Below, piece after piece: positions 11,501 through 20,623 of a stretch of 32,364 nucleotides of DNA. The stretch's first letter is position 1, and each line of letters begins with the position of its first letter. Made by a program: the position numbers and the translations under genes. The notes beneath the pieces were generated by a model. It was not told where the DNA came from, did not search any database, and was given only the letters and a program-made list of their open reading frames with translations. This DNA comes from Pelargonium nanum. Its lineage: Eukaryota > Streptophyta > Magnoliopsida > Geraniales > Geraniaceae. The stretch lies in contig JAYMTF010000635.1 in the NCBI GenBank assembly GCA_036897485.1, positions 1-32,364 of the forward strand, given 5' to 3'.

Positions 11501-13331
11501 AATTGACAGCTACTCAACCATAGTCATTAAAGGTGCGCCTCACTCAAGGTTTAGGGACTTGATCTTCATATATGGTCAGACCAGATAACATTCATCAGGC
11601 ACTTCTGGCACATGTGCCTTAGGGCGCTTAGTATGTACTAGGCACAAAAAATAAAAATAAAAATAAAAATAAACTCCCCTCAAGCAAATTAAGCTTCTTC
11701 TTTTTTGTGTGTAGATTTTGGAATAGGGGTAATCATGAATAATTACCTTGTATTATTGCTCACAAACACATGACTAACCTAAACAATTTTCCAAAACACC
11801 TAACTACCTCTACGTTTATTTCTACTACACATGACTATCCTATAGTTTGCTACCCTCATCTGGTCATTAACATCGTTAACTATTCATGTGAAAAGACTAA
11901 ATTACCAATCCTATCATTTCAAATTTTCTAAATTCAATTCTCATTTTTTTAAGAGAAAACTGTTAAATATTGTGTTAGTAATTTTATAGATACACTGCAA
12001 CATAACCAAAACTTAATTCACCTCTCAAACACCACCATGCAGCTGCTACTTACCCTTTATCTGACTGGCCTCCTCAATCCTCTAAATAAATAAAAATATA
12101 TAGTCTAGTCCATCCTAGTTAACAATGCTTGATGTTATTTTGTTGAACCCATAGCAATTATCCATCCTTTTGGGTTCAAGGTGACTAGTTCTATGTTACA
12201 AAAATAGCAACGTTTTCAGCGTAAATATACCTAGCAGAACACACAAGTGTCTCAGAAGTATGACAGCTTGAAAATTGCAATCCACTATACAATAATTAAC
12301 ATGGTGTGGATGCTATGTATAAATGTAGTAACTAAGAGAGTATCCCTTAGTCTTCCAGCAATCCTGGTACATTAGAAGGCTCATACACAATAATTACTGA
12401 TAAAGGGGCATGATGCATTAATTTTGCGATTGTGATGGAATTAATAGCATTCTCAATCTTTAATTTCCATGAAGATATTAAAAGACGAATTAACAACAAT
12501 CATCAATTCATATAAGATGTTGGCAGCTCAAATAACAAAGTACCTGAAAACCTTTCCCTCTTGAGATTCCGGTTACATCTACATGTTGGCCGGGAAGAAA
12601 ATGGCGAACACCAATTGAGTGACCAACAGGAAGTAGGGCATCCTCTGTCACAGGAAACTCCCTCAACTTCCTCTTCATAGGAACATCTTGATTTCTAAAA
12701 TGACCCACTTCAGGTTTCGTCAAGTGTTTTTCTTTCTTCTGCCCGCAACCAATCTAACCGACCACACAGCACAACACCATTACAGCATTAAATAACATCC
12801 ACCAAAGGCCCCATACCCTAAAAACCTTGTTTGATCTCAAGTAGAATGCTGTTGAGCTCTAAATAATATAAATCAAACTCAACCCACTATACAGGATTTT
12901 CAATTCTAATTTCCAAGTTAGCTCATAAAATCAAACATTGAATACTTCAAAAGGGACACAAAATCATACAAACCCATAAAATATTTGATCACCTGTAGGG
13001 CAAAGATGCCTTCTTTTTCCACAGTCTTGACCTGAGTAACGATATTATCATCAATCCAGAGGACAGTAATTGGAACCCTAGCACCCCATTTATCCCAGAG
13101 AGCGGTCATTCCACACTTCACGGCAATGACCCCGGTTCGCTTGGATTTGGGGGTCATTACTCCCGGCTTCGGCACTATAATCCGGCCATGTTCTTCGATC
13201 TCACCGGAATCGACCAAGGGCTCGAAGCTGAACCTCCTGATGATCTGAAACGATGTTGGTGCATATGAAGCAGTCTGGTTTGTGGAGAGCTGACGGAGCC
13301 GAGAAATGAGGCCTCTCGATAAGGCCGACAT
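8502..13331 (-). CDS. MRPL3: Mitochondrial large-subunit ribosomal protein uL3m
   Basis: Five exons, all joined in phase 0: 13331-12993, 12753-12544, 10854-10750, 9734-9621 and 8675-8502 (313 residues). Residues 1 to about 35 are rich in Arg, Ser and Thr with few acids, a mitochondrial presequence. The uL3 fold is marked by [13 protein letters not shown] (71-83), the loop [19 protein letters not shown] (about 176-194), [14 protein letters not shown] and GKKMPGQMG. This central loop reaches toward the peptidyl-transferase centre in bacterial L3. The length and organellar presequence separate it from cytosolic uL3 (about 390 residues). The acidic C-terminus ([13 protein letters not shown]) is an extension beyond bacterial L3. 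Introns 2 (1,689 bp) and 4 (945 bp) hold transposable elements, but all splice sites fit GT-AG. Confidence 0.93.
8741..9262 (+). mobile_element. TIR-type non-autonomous element, family B copy 1 (in uL3m intron 4)
   Basis: The left end reads TAGGGCTGattATTtggg. The right end, reverse-complemented, reads TAGAGGTGgcaATTcg, so these are imperfect terminal inverted repeats. The body is full of gtgtcg, acccgttta and cgtgtaa words and contains a hairpin at 8890-8909 (acctgtt and its complement). It aligns along its length with 19597-20055, same orientation, including 'caacccgctcataaac' and 'aatactaaactttcaac'. No protein frame is present. It sits well inside the intron and leaves both splice sites intact. 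Confidence 0.75.
11297..11460 (+). mobile_element. tRNA-derived SINE remnant (in uL3m intron 2)
   Basis: Three blocks in order match the layout of plant tRNA-derived SINEs. There is an A-box-like gacgcaacagtaaa (11311-11324) and a B-box-like caccgatttgagt (11347-11359, compare cacgggttcgagt). These are followed by the tRNA-unrelated body with 'aacagcctctcaacaaaagcaagggtaagg' split features (aacagcctct, gcaagggtaaggttgc) and 'cctccccggacctcac'. The end gtgtgcactg resembles the usual gtgcactgggt tail. It is diverged and lies antisense to the host gene. I recognise the body from memory of the family. Confidence 0.65.
11646..11672. repeat. AAAAT pentanucleotide repeat
   Basis: About five units of aaaat in tandem, in intron 2 of uL3m, directly after a degenerate gcgcc/gggcgc-rich stretch. 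Confidence 0.85.
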
Positions 13332-13368
13332 GTTTGAGCAAGTGTAAACAGAGTGTACGAAGAGCTAG

Positions 13369-13398
13369 TTAAGCGTAAAGTTTAGGGTTTGATGGCAT
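13369..13398 (-). CDS. Possible upstream ORF in the uL3m 5' leader
   Basis: On the minus strand an ATG at 13398 opens a nine-codon frame (MPSNPKLYA) closed by TAA at 13369. This is 37 nt before the uL3m start codon. It contains the telo-box. It counts as a uORF only if transcription starts further upstream than 13398, which is likely from the pyrimidine-rich leader but not shown. Confidence 0.35.
   Translation of the reverse strand: MPSNPKLYA
13382..13390 (-). promoter_or_regulatory. Telo-box (AAACCCTAA) upstream of uL3m
   Basis: The + strand reads ttagggttt, so the minus strand carries AAACCCTAA about 50 nt before the uL3m ATG. A near-copy (tagggtttta) lies at about 13482. Telo-boxes are a known mark of plant genes for ribosomal and translation proteins, which fits this gene. 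Confidence 0.7.
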
Positions 13399-13703
13399 GA
13401 CGATCAGTGAAGTATGTGAAGAACCGGAGGTTGAAGAAGAAGATCTCTGCGTTTAGGGAAAGGAGAGAGGGATTTAGTTGTAGGGTTTTAGGGGATTTAT
13501 CTTCTGCTTTTCAGAGCTTTGTGTGCTTCCCCGTCATGTCCAATTGCGAACTGCCACGTGTATATACAAAGATGACTAATTTAAGAATGTTTTTTAAGAG
13601 TAGATTATAAGAACGCCTTGTATAAAGACGATATAAAACCGGGTGCTTGAAACTCAACTCACTTAGACAAGTCTAGCAAAGTGACCGAAGAACTAATTAA
13701 CTT

Positions 13704-14010
13704 GTGGACCACTCGGTTCGTATACAAACCCAAAAATTAAGACTAATAAATTGAGCTAGAATGGCTAAAACATCTTGAATAATCAACCGAACGCATTAGA
13801 ATCTTCCCCATCAACCTGAATAATCAAGTTGAAGGCATTAAAACCATCCCCTACTGCATGAAGAACATGGACAACTGACCATTATTGCACTTGGAGTTCA
13901 AGACAACCACGTGAAGGGCTTTGCCAACTGTCATTCGTCATCATCGAGTTTGCCATTTGATTCAGCAATAAACTCGAAAATGATCCGATAACTCTAGTCA
14001 AACCACGTGG
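13704..14010 (+). repeat. Dispersed repeat family A, copy 2
   Basis: This is the second copy of the repeat at 5550-5860, in the same orientation and of nearly equal length. Landmarks are 'cttgaataatcaa', 'ctgaataatcaagttgaa', 'catcatcgagtttgcc' and 'gattcagcaataaa'. It sits about 370 bp upstream of the uL3m start codon. Confidence 0.7.
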
Positions 14011-14239
14011 AGTTAATTGCACTATTTTATACTTAACACTTTATACAAATAACAATCATGTACTTTGAAAAATATAACAATACGTATTTTTATTTAGTTG
14101 CACTGTTAATGATACCGTCACTTTTACGTTGAATAGATTAAAATCTTTGTACATTTTTTTAAGCTTTCCTATTCTATTGTTTATTCTCTTCTTATATCAT
14201 TCCATTAATTAAAATCAATAACATATCCAAATCAAATGA

Positions 14240-14695
14240 GCATGATTTCATTATGCATCAATGATATTACAATATATACAACATGTACAACTACATATAA
14301 ACATGTAATTAAGCAACAAAGTCCAAATAACCCAAAGTTCAGCAGAAACAAACCAATCCATTAGCAAACCAGCACAGTATTTAAAATGAAATGCATCCAT
14401 AAGAATTCTTCTAAGATTCAGTACTGTAAAGCCAAAACAGATCATATGATTTGATAACATCGATCCAGTAATAAAACCATCTCTATAAATGAATGTACAT
14501 TGCATGACATAAACCTGGAATCAAGTTAAGAAAATCTTCCAAAAATAATATCCAGAACAACAAAAACAGTTGATGAATAATACATAATGGAATGAGTGTT
14601 TTCTTTTCTGTCACAGTATTGGCTTGCTCAGCTCATCTCAGCAACTCTCACTAACTGTACCATTCCAAACCCGAATATCAGTTGGACCTTCAAAT
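14240..14695 (-). other. Putative 3' exon or 3' UTR of the NLR gene
   Basis: On the minus strand a T-rich tract with repeated ttg ends in the acceptor ttgtag at 14696, followed by atttgaaggtcc. A matching donor, actg|gtatgt, sits at 14930/14929 in the NLR coding exon. Splicing these would add only one residue (Ile) before a TGA at 14690, making the rest 3' UTR. Further left the minus strand is T-rich and has open but unrecognisable frames, as expected of a UTR. Confidence 0.4.
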
Positions 14696-14893
14696 CTACA
14701 ACAACAACAAAATGGCAATTGGGTTAATGAAACTACACAGTGCATTTCAAGAAGTAGCATGGTGTGTGCATACTTATAAAGTGAAAGGTTCAACTAGTGC
14801 ATCAAGTGGCAACAGGAAGCAACAAAGACGGGTCATTGAGCCCAAACCAAACTAGATTTGATATCACATTAAACTTGACTCCAACCCGTAAAC

Positions 14894-17611
14894 TTAAACT
14901 GAAAGGTGGAGGGTCCAACGTGTACATACCAGTATAGCTTTGGGAGTGAAAGCATTCTTGGTTTCTTGGTTGTCCCATTGCAACACATTATCCCACCATT
15001 CTCTGTGTCCAACAATCTTGAGTTTTGGAGAAGTTGTCTTCGCGGAATTGGAATCCAACGGCAGCTTCATCAGACTGTCGCAAGCAAATACTCTCATCAG
15101 TTTAAGGGACGGGAAGGGCAGTGCACTGTGCGGACACACGCTCCTTAGCTTCGGTAGATTCAATAAAATAAGAGATGCGAGAGACGAGAACAACAATGAG
15201 GATGTGTTAACGAATTTTTCACTGATCAACTCTTCCATAGAGTTGCAATGCTTCACATCAAGAGTGCAGAGGTTGGGAACATAGATGAGCGAGCTCACAT
15301 TTCGTAACTTATGACAAGGACTAATTGAAACATACTGGAGATTGCCAAGGGACGAAGCTGAAGACCCGAGTTTCATTGTTGACATGTCACTCTCTGCCAA
15401 ATAAAGCTCCTCCAAATGCTCGTTTAATCTCCCATCTGTACACAAATCAAGAACTGCTTTCTCTCCCAACATATTGGGTAACGATTTCCAATCATATAAA
15501 CGCAACTCTCTGGTACAACTCTGTAACTTTGGGGAGTTCAACAGTATCTGAAAAGATGTGACCCCAAAGACTACAAGAGAAAGATCCATTATATGTTCCA
15601 GCCCCTCCAGCTCTCCTAACATCTCTCTTCCCATTGCACTCCGTCTCAGTTTCGCTTCATAACCAACAAAGCTGAGCGAATCAAAATTTTGCTCAAATGT
15701 TTGCAACGAACAAAGATTTGATAAAACTCCCCGGGGAATCAGCGTTTCACAATTTAGCAGCAAAAATCTAAGTTTCTTCAATTGCTCAACCTCAATTGGC
15801 AATCTTTCTACACATGTATCTACTATATTAAGATACTCCAAACTAATCAAACTACCAATCTTTGCTGGTATCTCGATTAGATTTCTATTATCTGATATAT
15901 CCAAGCATTTTAGAACATTCATGGACTGAAAGATTTCAATTGGCAATACCTTCAGATTAGTCCTCCTAATAATAAGAGTGACGAGATTGGAGCAAAATGA
16001 TAGCCCAGACAAAGATTTGACAGTACAACCGCTTCCCCAAAGCGATACCCTCTCTACATTCCTCCATTGTGTCATTGCGGGCATACCATGATCACCACCA
16101 GTGCCCGTGTCTACTACTAAAAACTTGCTCTTCTTCTCCCCACGTTCGCAAGCAAGCCATAAGGCCATGTCCCGAACCACGTCATGCATTTTAACTCGGT
16201 CCTCTTCCTTTTCACCAACTTCCAACAAACATGCTTGCATCAAGCTTTCAAGAATTTGTCGGCCTTGCATAAGTGCATCATATATGTTTCCATATTCATC
16301 TATTATTCCCTCAGCAATCCAAAGTCTAATGAGTTCCTCTTTTGGACTTTCGTGGTCCTCGGGAAATATAGAGCAATATTCAAAGCATTTTTGAAGTGTT
16401 GGAGTTGGCAAGCTATCATAGCTAAATAGCAATTTTGAAAATATCTCACCTTTCACTCCAGGAAAAGTGGATGGATACATCTTCAACGTCCTCTTAGCAT
16501 CTTTCCATTGTTGAGCATCTGTTTTACCTCTCATGGCTCTCCCGATTGTAATGAGAGCTAGCGGTAGACCACCACACTCGCTAGCAACATCTTTGACAAA
16601 TTGTTGCATCTCTTCATGAAATTTTAAAACATCTTCCCCTACCTTGGATCCGAACAGATCAAGTGCTTGATCGGGCAGTAAACAACCCACTTTTATGATT
16701 TTGTGAGCGTCTAGAAATCCACAAACTTCTTCAGATCGAGTAGTAAACACAACTCTTGAAATGTTGCTTGTGCCACGTTGAGGAGTAGGAATACCAATAG
16801 TTGAGAGTTCAAGTTTCTCCCATAAGTCATCTAAGAGCAACACAAACTTCTTCTCTTTAAGCTTGTTGAATATCATAATTGCTCTCTCATCATCACTTTT
16901 ATTCTCCCATAAGTAATTTGGGATGTTTATTTTGGTTCTGATGGTATTCTGAATTCTTCCCAAATCAGCTGGTTTGGAGACCACAATCCATATGACCAAA
17001 TCAAACTTATGGTTGATCTTCAAAAACTCATTGTTAAGCTGCTTCAAGAGGGTAGTCTTGCCAACTCCCCCTATTCCAACTAACCCAACAATTGATGAGT
17101 TTTTATCTTGAATGGACTGCCACACTTCTTCAAACTTTGATTCAAATCCCACCACAGGGCCCTCCATGGGCAACTTATCCACCGGAGCAGCTACAAAATT
17201 ATCATCAGCGATACCATCAAAACGCCCTTCGTCTGTTAGCCCTCTGACTTCAAGAATCATCCTCATCACTTTCTTGCCAAGCCTATAGCTGGACCAACAG
17301 TTTTGGGGACAACAACTCCAAACACATTTATTTTCAACTTCCTGAGTACCCTTTAGGAGAACTAGATACACTCTTTGTTCCAAAACTTCTACTCTGCGCA
17401 GCCACCCAGTGACTTGGTTTTTCAGTCTCCTATGTTGTTGTTGTGCATCATGGACATTGTTCTTCACATCTTGGCTTAGGTTGTTGAGGTTTTCAATAGC
17501 ATTCCTCAAAGAATCGAGGTTGTCTTCAAGATGTCTAATGTAAGCTGCATGCTTGCTGGAGCAGTCCCACAAGCAAGGAACAATGATCCACATTTGGCTC
17601 AAACACTCCAT
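14894..17611 (-). CDS. CC-NBS-LRR immune receptor, RPS5-like (CNL)
   Basis: An uninterrupted 905-codon frame. The N-terminal coiled-coil region (about 20-85) is followed by the NB-ARC domain. Its motifs are P-loop GIGGVGKTT (179-187), RNBS-A around FDLVIWIVVSK (203-213), kinase-2 FVLLLDDLW (256-264), RNBS-B VVFTTRSEEVCG (287-298), GLPL (348-351), RNBS-D CFEYCSIFPE (409-418) and MHDV (475-478). The Trp closing kinase-2 marks the non-TIR class. Leucine-rich repeats of irregular length fill about 510-860. The end has the WWDN...W..ETKNAF block typical of RPS5-type C-termini. The protein begins MEC, so unlike RPS5 it lacks the N-terminal Gly needed for myristoylation. Family role: intracellular ATP-binding switch for pathogen effector detection. 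All nucleotide-binding motifs look intact. A donor at 14930 may give a 895-residue spliced form. Confidence 0.93.
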   Translation of the reverse strand: MECLSQMWIIVPCLWDCSSKHAAYIRHLEDNLDSLRNAIENLNNLSQDVKNNVHDAQQQHRRLKNQVTGWLRRVEVLEQRVYLVLLKGTQEVENKCVWSCCPQNCWSSYRLGKKVMRMILEVRGLTDEGRFDGIADDNFVAAPVDKLPMEGPVVGFESKFEEVWQSIQDKNSSIVGLVGIGGVGKTTLLKQLNNEFLKINHKFDLVIWIVVSKPADLGRIQNTIRTKINIPNYLWENKSDDERAIMIFNKLKEKKFVLLLDDLWEKLELSTIGIPTPQRGTSNISRVVFTTRSEEVCGFLDAHKIIKVGCLLPDQALDLFGSKVGEDVLKFHEEMQQFVKDVASECGGLPLALITIGRAMRGKTDAQQWKDAKRTLKMYPSTFPGVKGEIFSKLLFSYDSLPTPTLQKCFEYCSIFPEDHESPKEELIRLWIAEGIIDEYGNIYDALMQGRQILESLMQACLLEVGEKEEDRVKMHDVVRDMALWLACERGEKKSKFLVVDTGTGGDHGMPAMTQWRNVERVSLWGSGCTVKSLSGLSFCSNLVTLIIRRTNLKVLPIEIFQSMNVLKCLDISDNRNLIEIPAKIGSLISLEYLNIVDTCVERLPIEVEQLKKLRFLLLNCETLIPRGVLSNLCSLQTFEQNFDSLSFVGYEAKLRRSAMGREMLGELEGLEHIMDLSLVVFGVTSFQILLNSPKLQSCTRELRLYDWKSLPNMLGEKAVLDLCTDGRLNEHLEELYLAESDMSTMKLGSSASSLGNLQYVSISPCHKLRNVSSLIYVPNLCTLDVKHCNSMEELISEKFVNTSSLLFSSLASLILLNLPKLRSVCPHSALPFPSLKLMRVFACDSLMKLPLDSNSAKTTSPKLKIVGHREWWDNVLQWDNQETKNAFTPKAILVCTRWTLHLSV

Positions 17612-18044
17612 GGAGTTAAGTAGCTAATTGCATGCAAGCAATAATTTAAGAAATTGCCTTAGTTAATTTTTTGCTATATATATATAAACAGTAAGAAAAT
17701 CGCATATACATACTACATATTCTACAAATAAGATGTCAAATCACATATTCTACTAATTAAGACAACAATTTAGAACAGAAATTATAATTTTAGTAATTAC
17801 AATACATGTAAAAAGAGTACATAGAAAATATTTTTCCTATATAGTAAGACTAAAACTCTTGCTAACCTGATAGTGTGCAACAACGGAAGCTGTTTATTCA
17901 AGATCAATCCCACTAGCAATTTTAATATTAGTAGCAATTAGTTGATTCAAAGTCCATGAATTGAAGCTCAGCAAATCACACAAACAAGAAATGAAATTTA
18001 GAGGAAAAAAAGAAAGCAAGTGAAATAAAATGACTTTGATCAGA

Positions 18045-18232
18045 AGCATGAAGAACAGTGCAGTAGGTAGATCAACAATGACCAATGACCAATAGTGAAT
18101 TAAGAACAATAATGGAGTAGTTGGCTAGTTGTTTGTAATATTTTAAGATAATGATGGTTGCGTGTATATTACCAATTCAAATTTGGCATGATCTTTGTGT
18201 ATGCATATGCAAAACCTACGGAAATTTGCTTA
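18045..18232 (+). repeat. Direct repeat upstream of NLR, copy 1
   Basis: It aligns with 18797-19006 in the same orientation. Shared strings are 'ggt(a)ga/tcaacaatga', 'taagaacaataatg', 'tgtaatattttaag/tgtattattttaag', 'gtaatggt/taatgatggttg' and 'caaaacctac/caaaacctaa'. The copies are clearly diverged, so the duplication is not recent. Confidence 0.7.
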
Positions 18233-18438
18233 TCAAAAAAAAAAAACTAAGGAAATTTTACTAATTAGGATTCTTATAAAAATTAGTACCCAAGCATTGC
18301 TAAAATGAACAATTTGATATTCAAACCTCAATTGTGTCAATTTCAGTGCCCAACTTTGCATCCCACATCCTATATGGTACCCATCATTGAGAGGAGTAAA
18401 TTAAGCCGTTAACTCGTGTTGGCCTTAAATAAAAAAAT

Positions 18439-18679
18439 GTACCTCGTCCTAAAATGAGCGTCTTGGTTTCTACTTTCGTGTACATGTCCTCTTTAATCTT
18501 TTATCCCCATAGACACGTGTTGCAACAAACTCAATGAATATTAACGAACTTATTATAGGGATATGGATATTATTGTCAATTCATGCGTAACTAACTTTCT
18601 GAAAACTAAAAAGGAAAAAGGACACTCAAGACAAAAATGTAAGAGAAATCGAATACTCATTTTGAGACAGATGGAGTAC
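18439..18679 (-). mobile_element. Stowaway-type MITE, diverged copy (inverted relative to 27506-27793)
   Basis: The left end is gTAcctcgtcctaaaatgag. The right end reverse-complements to gTActccatctgtctcaaaatgag. This is the ctccctccgtcccaaaatgag type of terminal inverted repeat, flanked by TA. Its interior, read on the minus strand, matches 27590-27710 in order: tgagtgtcct, tttcctttttag, gcatgaatt, aataatatcc, ccctataat, cattgagtttg. It has no coding capacity. Confidence 0.75.
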
Positions 18680-18796
18680 TAAAAAGGGTATGGCATGGAA
18701 CAAAAAGCTCGGGAGGACAAAATCGTAATTTTACACAAAATTACAATTGTATGCTTTCTTTGCCAATTGAACTAGCTTGTAAATGAAACTCACAGA

Positions 18797-19006
18797 AAAA
18801 AGAAGAATAATGCAATAGCTAGGTCAACAATGATTAAAGAATGACCAGTTGTTAAATAAGAACAATAATGAAGTGATTAGCTAATTGCTTGTATTATTTT
18901 AAGGTAATGGTAGTTGTGTGTGTCTGTGTTACAAATCAAAATTGGCTGTATCTTCATCTTGGTGTCTTTATGTACAAAACCTAATATGAAAATTTGACTT
19001 GTTAAA
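18797..19006 (+). repeat. Direct repeat upstream of NLR, copy 2
   Basis: Partner of 18045-18232, about 750 bp away, with the MITE at 18439-18679 between the two. See copy 1 for the shared strings. Confidence 0.7.
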
Positions 19007-19380
19007 TTGAGAATTGAAAAATATTTTGGCTGAAAACAATTATGAACAGTATAACATTATGTTAGTTGTAGAATCATGCAATTAACATATGACTATCTCA
19101 ATTTAAACAATATATAAAGGGTATATAAGAGCAGTATCTTCATGTGATATTTGAAATTTTTGTCAAAACTACGAGGTTTTCGAAGCAAGTCCGCCATAAA
19201 CACGGATCAACAATCAGAAAAACAAGCAAAAACTTAGACTCAGACTCTCAGCCATTAATTTTTAGCTGATTATTTTTTTCCTTCAGAAAATTTTACATTA
19301 CCAGAAAGCTCATCACAATTATGAATTATAGTGAAGATACAGAGCTAAAACACAGTACGGTAACGCAAATTACGCACCTG

Positions 19381-19580
19381 GCTCAGAAATCACCATTTTC
19401 GCGAACTCTACAAGTGATCCGAACTGTGAGCATCGCACCACACCGCACTGTGAAATCTAATTATACAAAGCAAAGCACATTTTACGATTAAACTAAAGAG
19501 TGAAGAGTTGAATCGGAGAATCAGGCTGATGAGAGAGAGAGAGAGAGTACTGTGGTTTTTTCTTGCTGGTTAGTGAATTT
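19381..19580 (-). other. Exon-like stretch with CT-rich leader and a good splice donor
   Basis: Read on the minus strand, a CT dinucleotide run (19530-19548) is followed by a balanced-composition leader. Then comes gcgaaaATGgtgatttctgagccag and a donor gtgcgtaat at 19380. The ATG would start MVISEP before the donor. No downstream exon of a separate gene is visible, so it is either a 5' exon of the NLR (acceptor candidate gcaattag just before 17626) or the orphaned start of a deleted gene. RNA evidence is lacking. Confidence 0.3.
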
Positions 19581-19596
19581 CCATTTTCACTGCCAT

Positions 19597-20055
19597 TAAG
19601 GCTCACCATTTGGATAAGAACCGGGGACACAGCACGACATAATTGGGTTCATATCAGATCCGTGTAAATAACCCGAACCGTTTAATAATTGAATTCTGTT
19701 CGTGTCAAACTGGTTTAATTTGTCGGGTTGTGTAACTCATTTTTTAACTCACGTATAACGTATTTTAGGATTCAAATAAAATTTTAAATATAAAGGTAAA
19801 AAACGACTCGTATAGATTAAATTGGTCAAAAATATTGGATCGTGTTGGGATCATATCAATTGATTTATTCAAACGGATCGATTATTTAATTTTAGACCCA
19901 ATTGTTTAAACGTGCTAATTGTGTCAACTCGCTCATAAACAGGTATTTATTATTTAACTTGTTTAATGATAAGATCAATTTTGAGTTTATCTATTTAACG
20001 TAATACTAAATTTTCAACACGAACACGCTCATATGAACACAAATTGCTATCCCTA
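19597..20055 (+). mobile_element. TIR-type non-autonomous element, family B copy 2
   Basis: The left end taAGGCTcaccATTTGG matches the left end of 8741-9262. The right end ttgctatcccta reverse-complements to TAGGGATAGCAA, matching the inverted right end of that copy. Shared interior strings include 'aactcgctcataaac', 'aatactaaattttcaac', 'gatttattcaaacg' and 'gaacacaaattgc'. It is somewhat shorter (about 460 against 520 bp), with small internal deletions. Confidence 0.75.
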
Positions 20056-20540
20056 ACTACCAAATTGGTCTCTAGGATTGTGGTTCAAATTAGAGTCTAC
20101 AATTTGAACTTGAATCCGCGAGCATCCAAAATCCAGACCGACAAACTTTTGAGTCAAAATTATATTGTAATTTTTATTATCGGATCGGATAAACGAACAC
20201 GAATTACCACATTTATGTACGAAAAGTATAATCCCACCCGATACGACCTGCGACCTTGAGATGCGAACGGACTCGAATCCTTTGAGTCGAATTCTGATTA
20301 GTATTTACTGCCTTGAGATTGCCACCAATAGTTGAAATGGTAAATTTAAGCTTCGCGGGCCATGGTTTGCTATGTAACAAGCCCAATAGAGACGTAATGA
20401 AATCTAGTAATCTCCAACAGAAACTATTGCGCGGAGTTTCAGCTAAGAGACAAACGAAATGAATCTAGACGAACGCTTTGCGCTCAAAAATTTATTGGAG
20501 CGAATATGGGTATTAATGAATGAGTTTATATCAGGTTGAG

Positions 20541-20576
20541 CCAATAAACCGAGATTTTTTTTCTCTATATATATAT
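20541..20576 (+). promoter_or_regulatory. Putative core promoter of the PPR gene
   Basis: A CCAAT motif at 20541-20545 and a TATA run (tctatatatatatg, 20566-20576) precede the PPR ATG at 20624 by 48 bp. If the TATA box is used, the 5' leader would be only about 20-25 nt long. Inferred from motif and spacing. Confidence 0.45.
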
Positions 20577-20623
20577 GTTGATAAGTGGCTCTCACTTGTG
20601 AGTTACTCCAAGATAGAGACGCA

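Larger units (their letters stand above)
17612..19380. other. NLR 5' flank, no coding gene seen
   Basis: A/T-rich DNA with TATA-rich stretches (17675-17690). It contains a duplicated segment and a Stowaway-type MITE, both listed separately. No frame of coding quality is present on either strand. Part of it may be a leader intron of the NLR, if the exon-like stretch at 19381-19580 belongs to that gene. Confidence 0.5.

Noticed and set aside
17894..18109. Minus-strand hydrophobic frame of 71 codons upstream of the NLR
   Set aside because: A/T-rich DNA easily yields Leu/Ile/Phe-rich frames. It overlaps the direct repeat at 18045-18232, whose second copy does not keep the frame.
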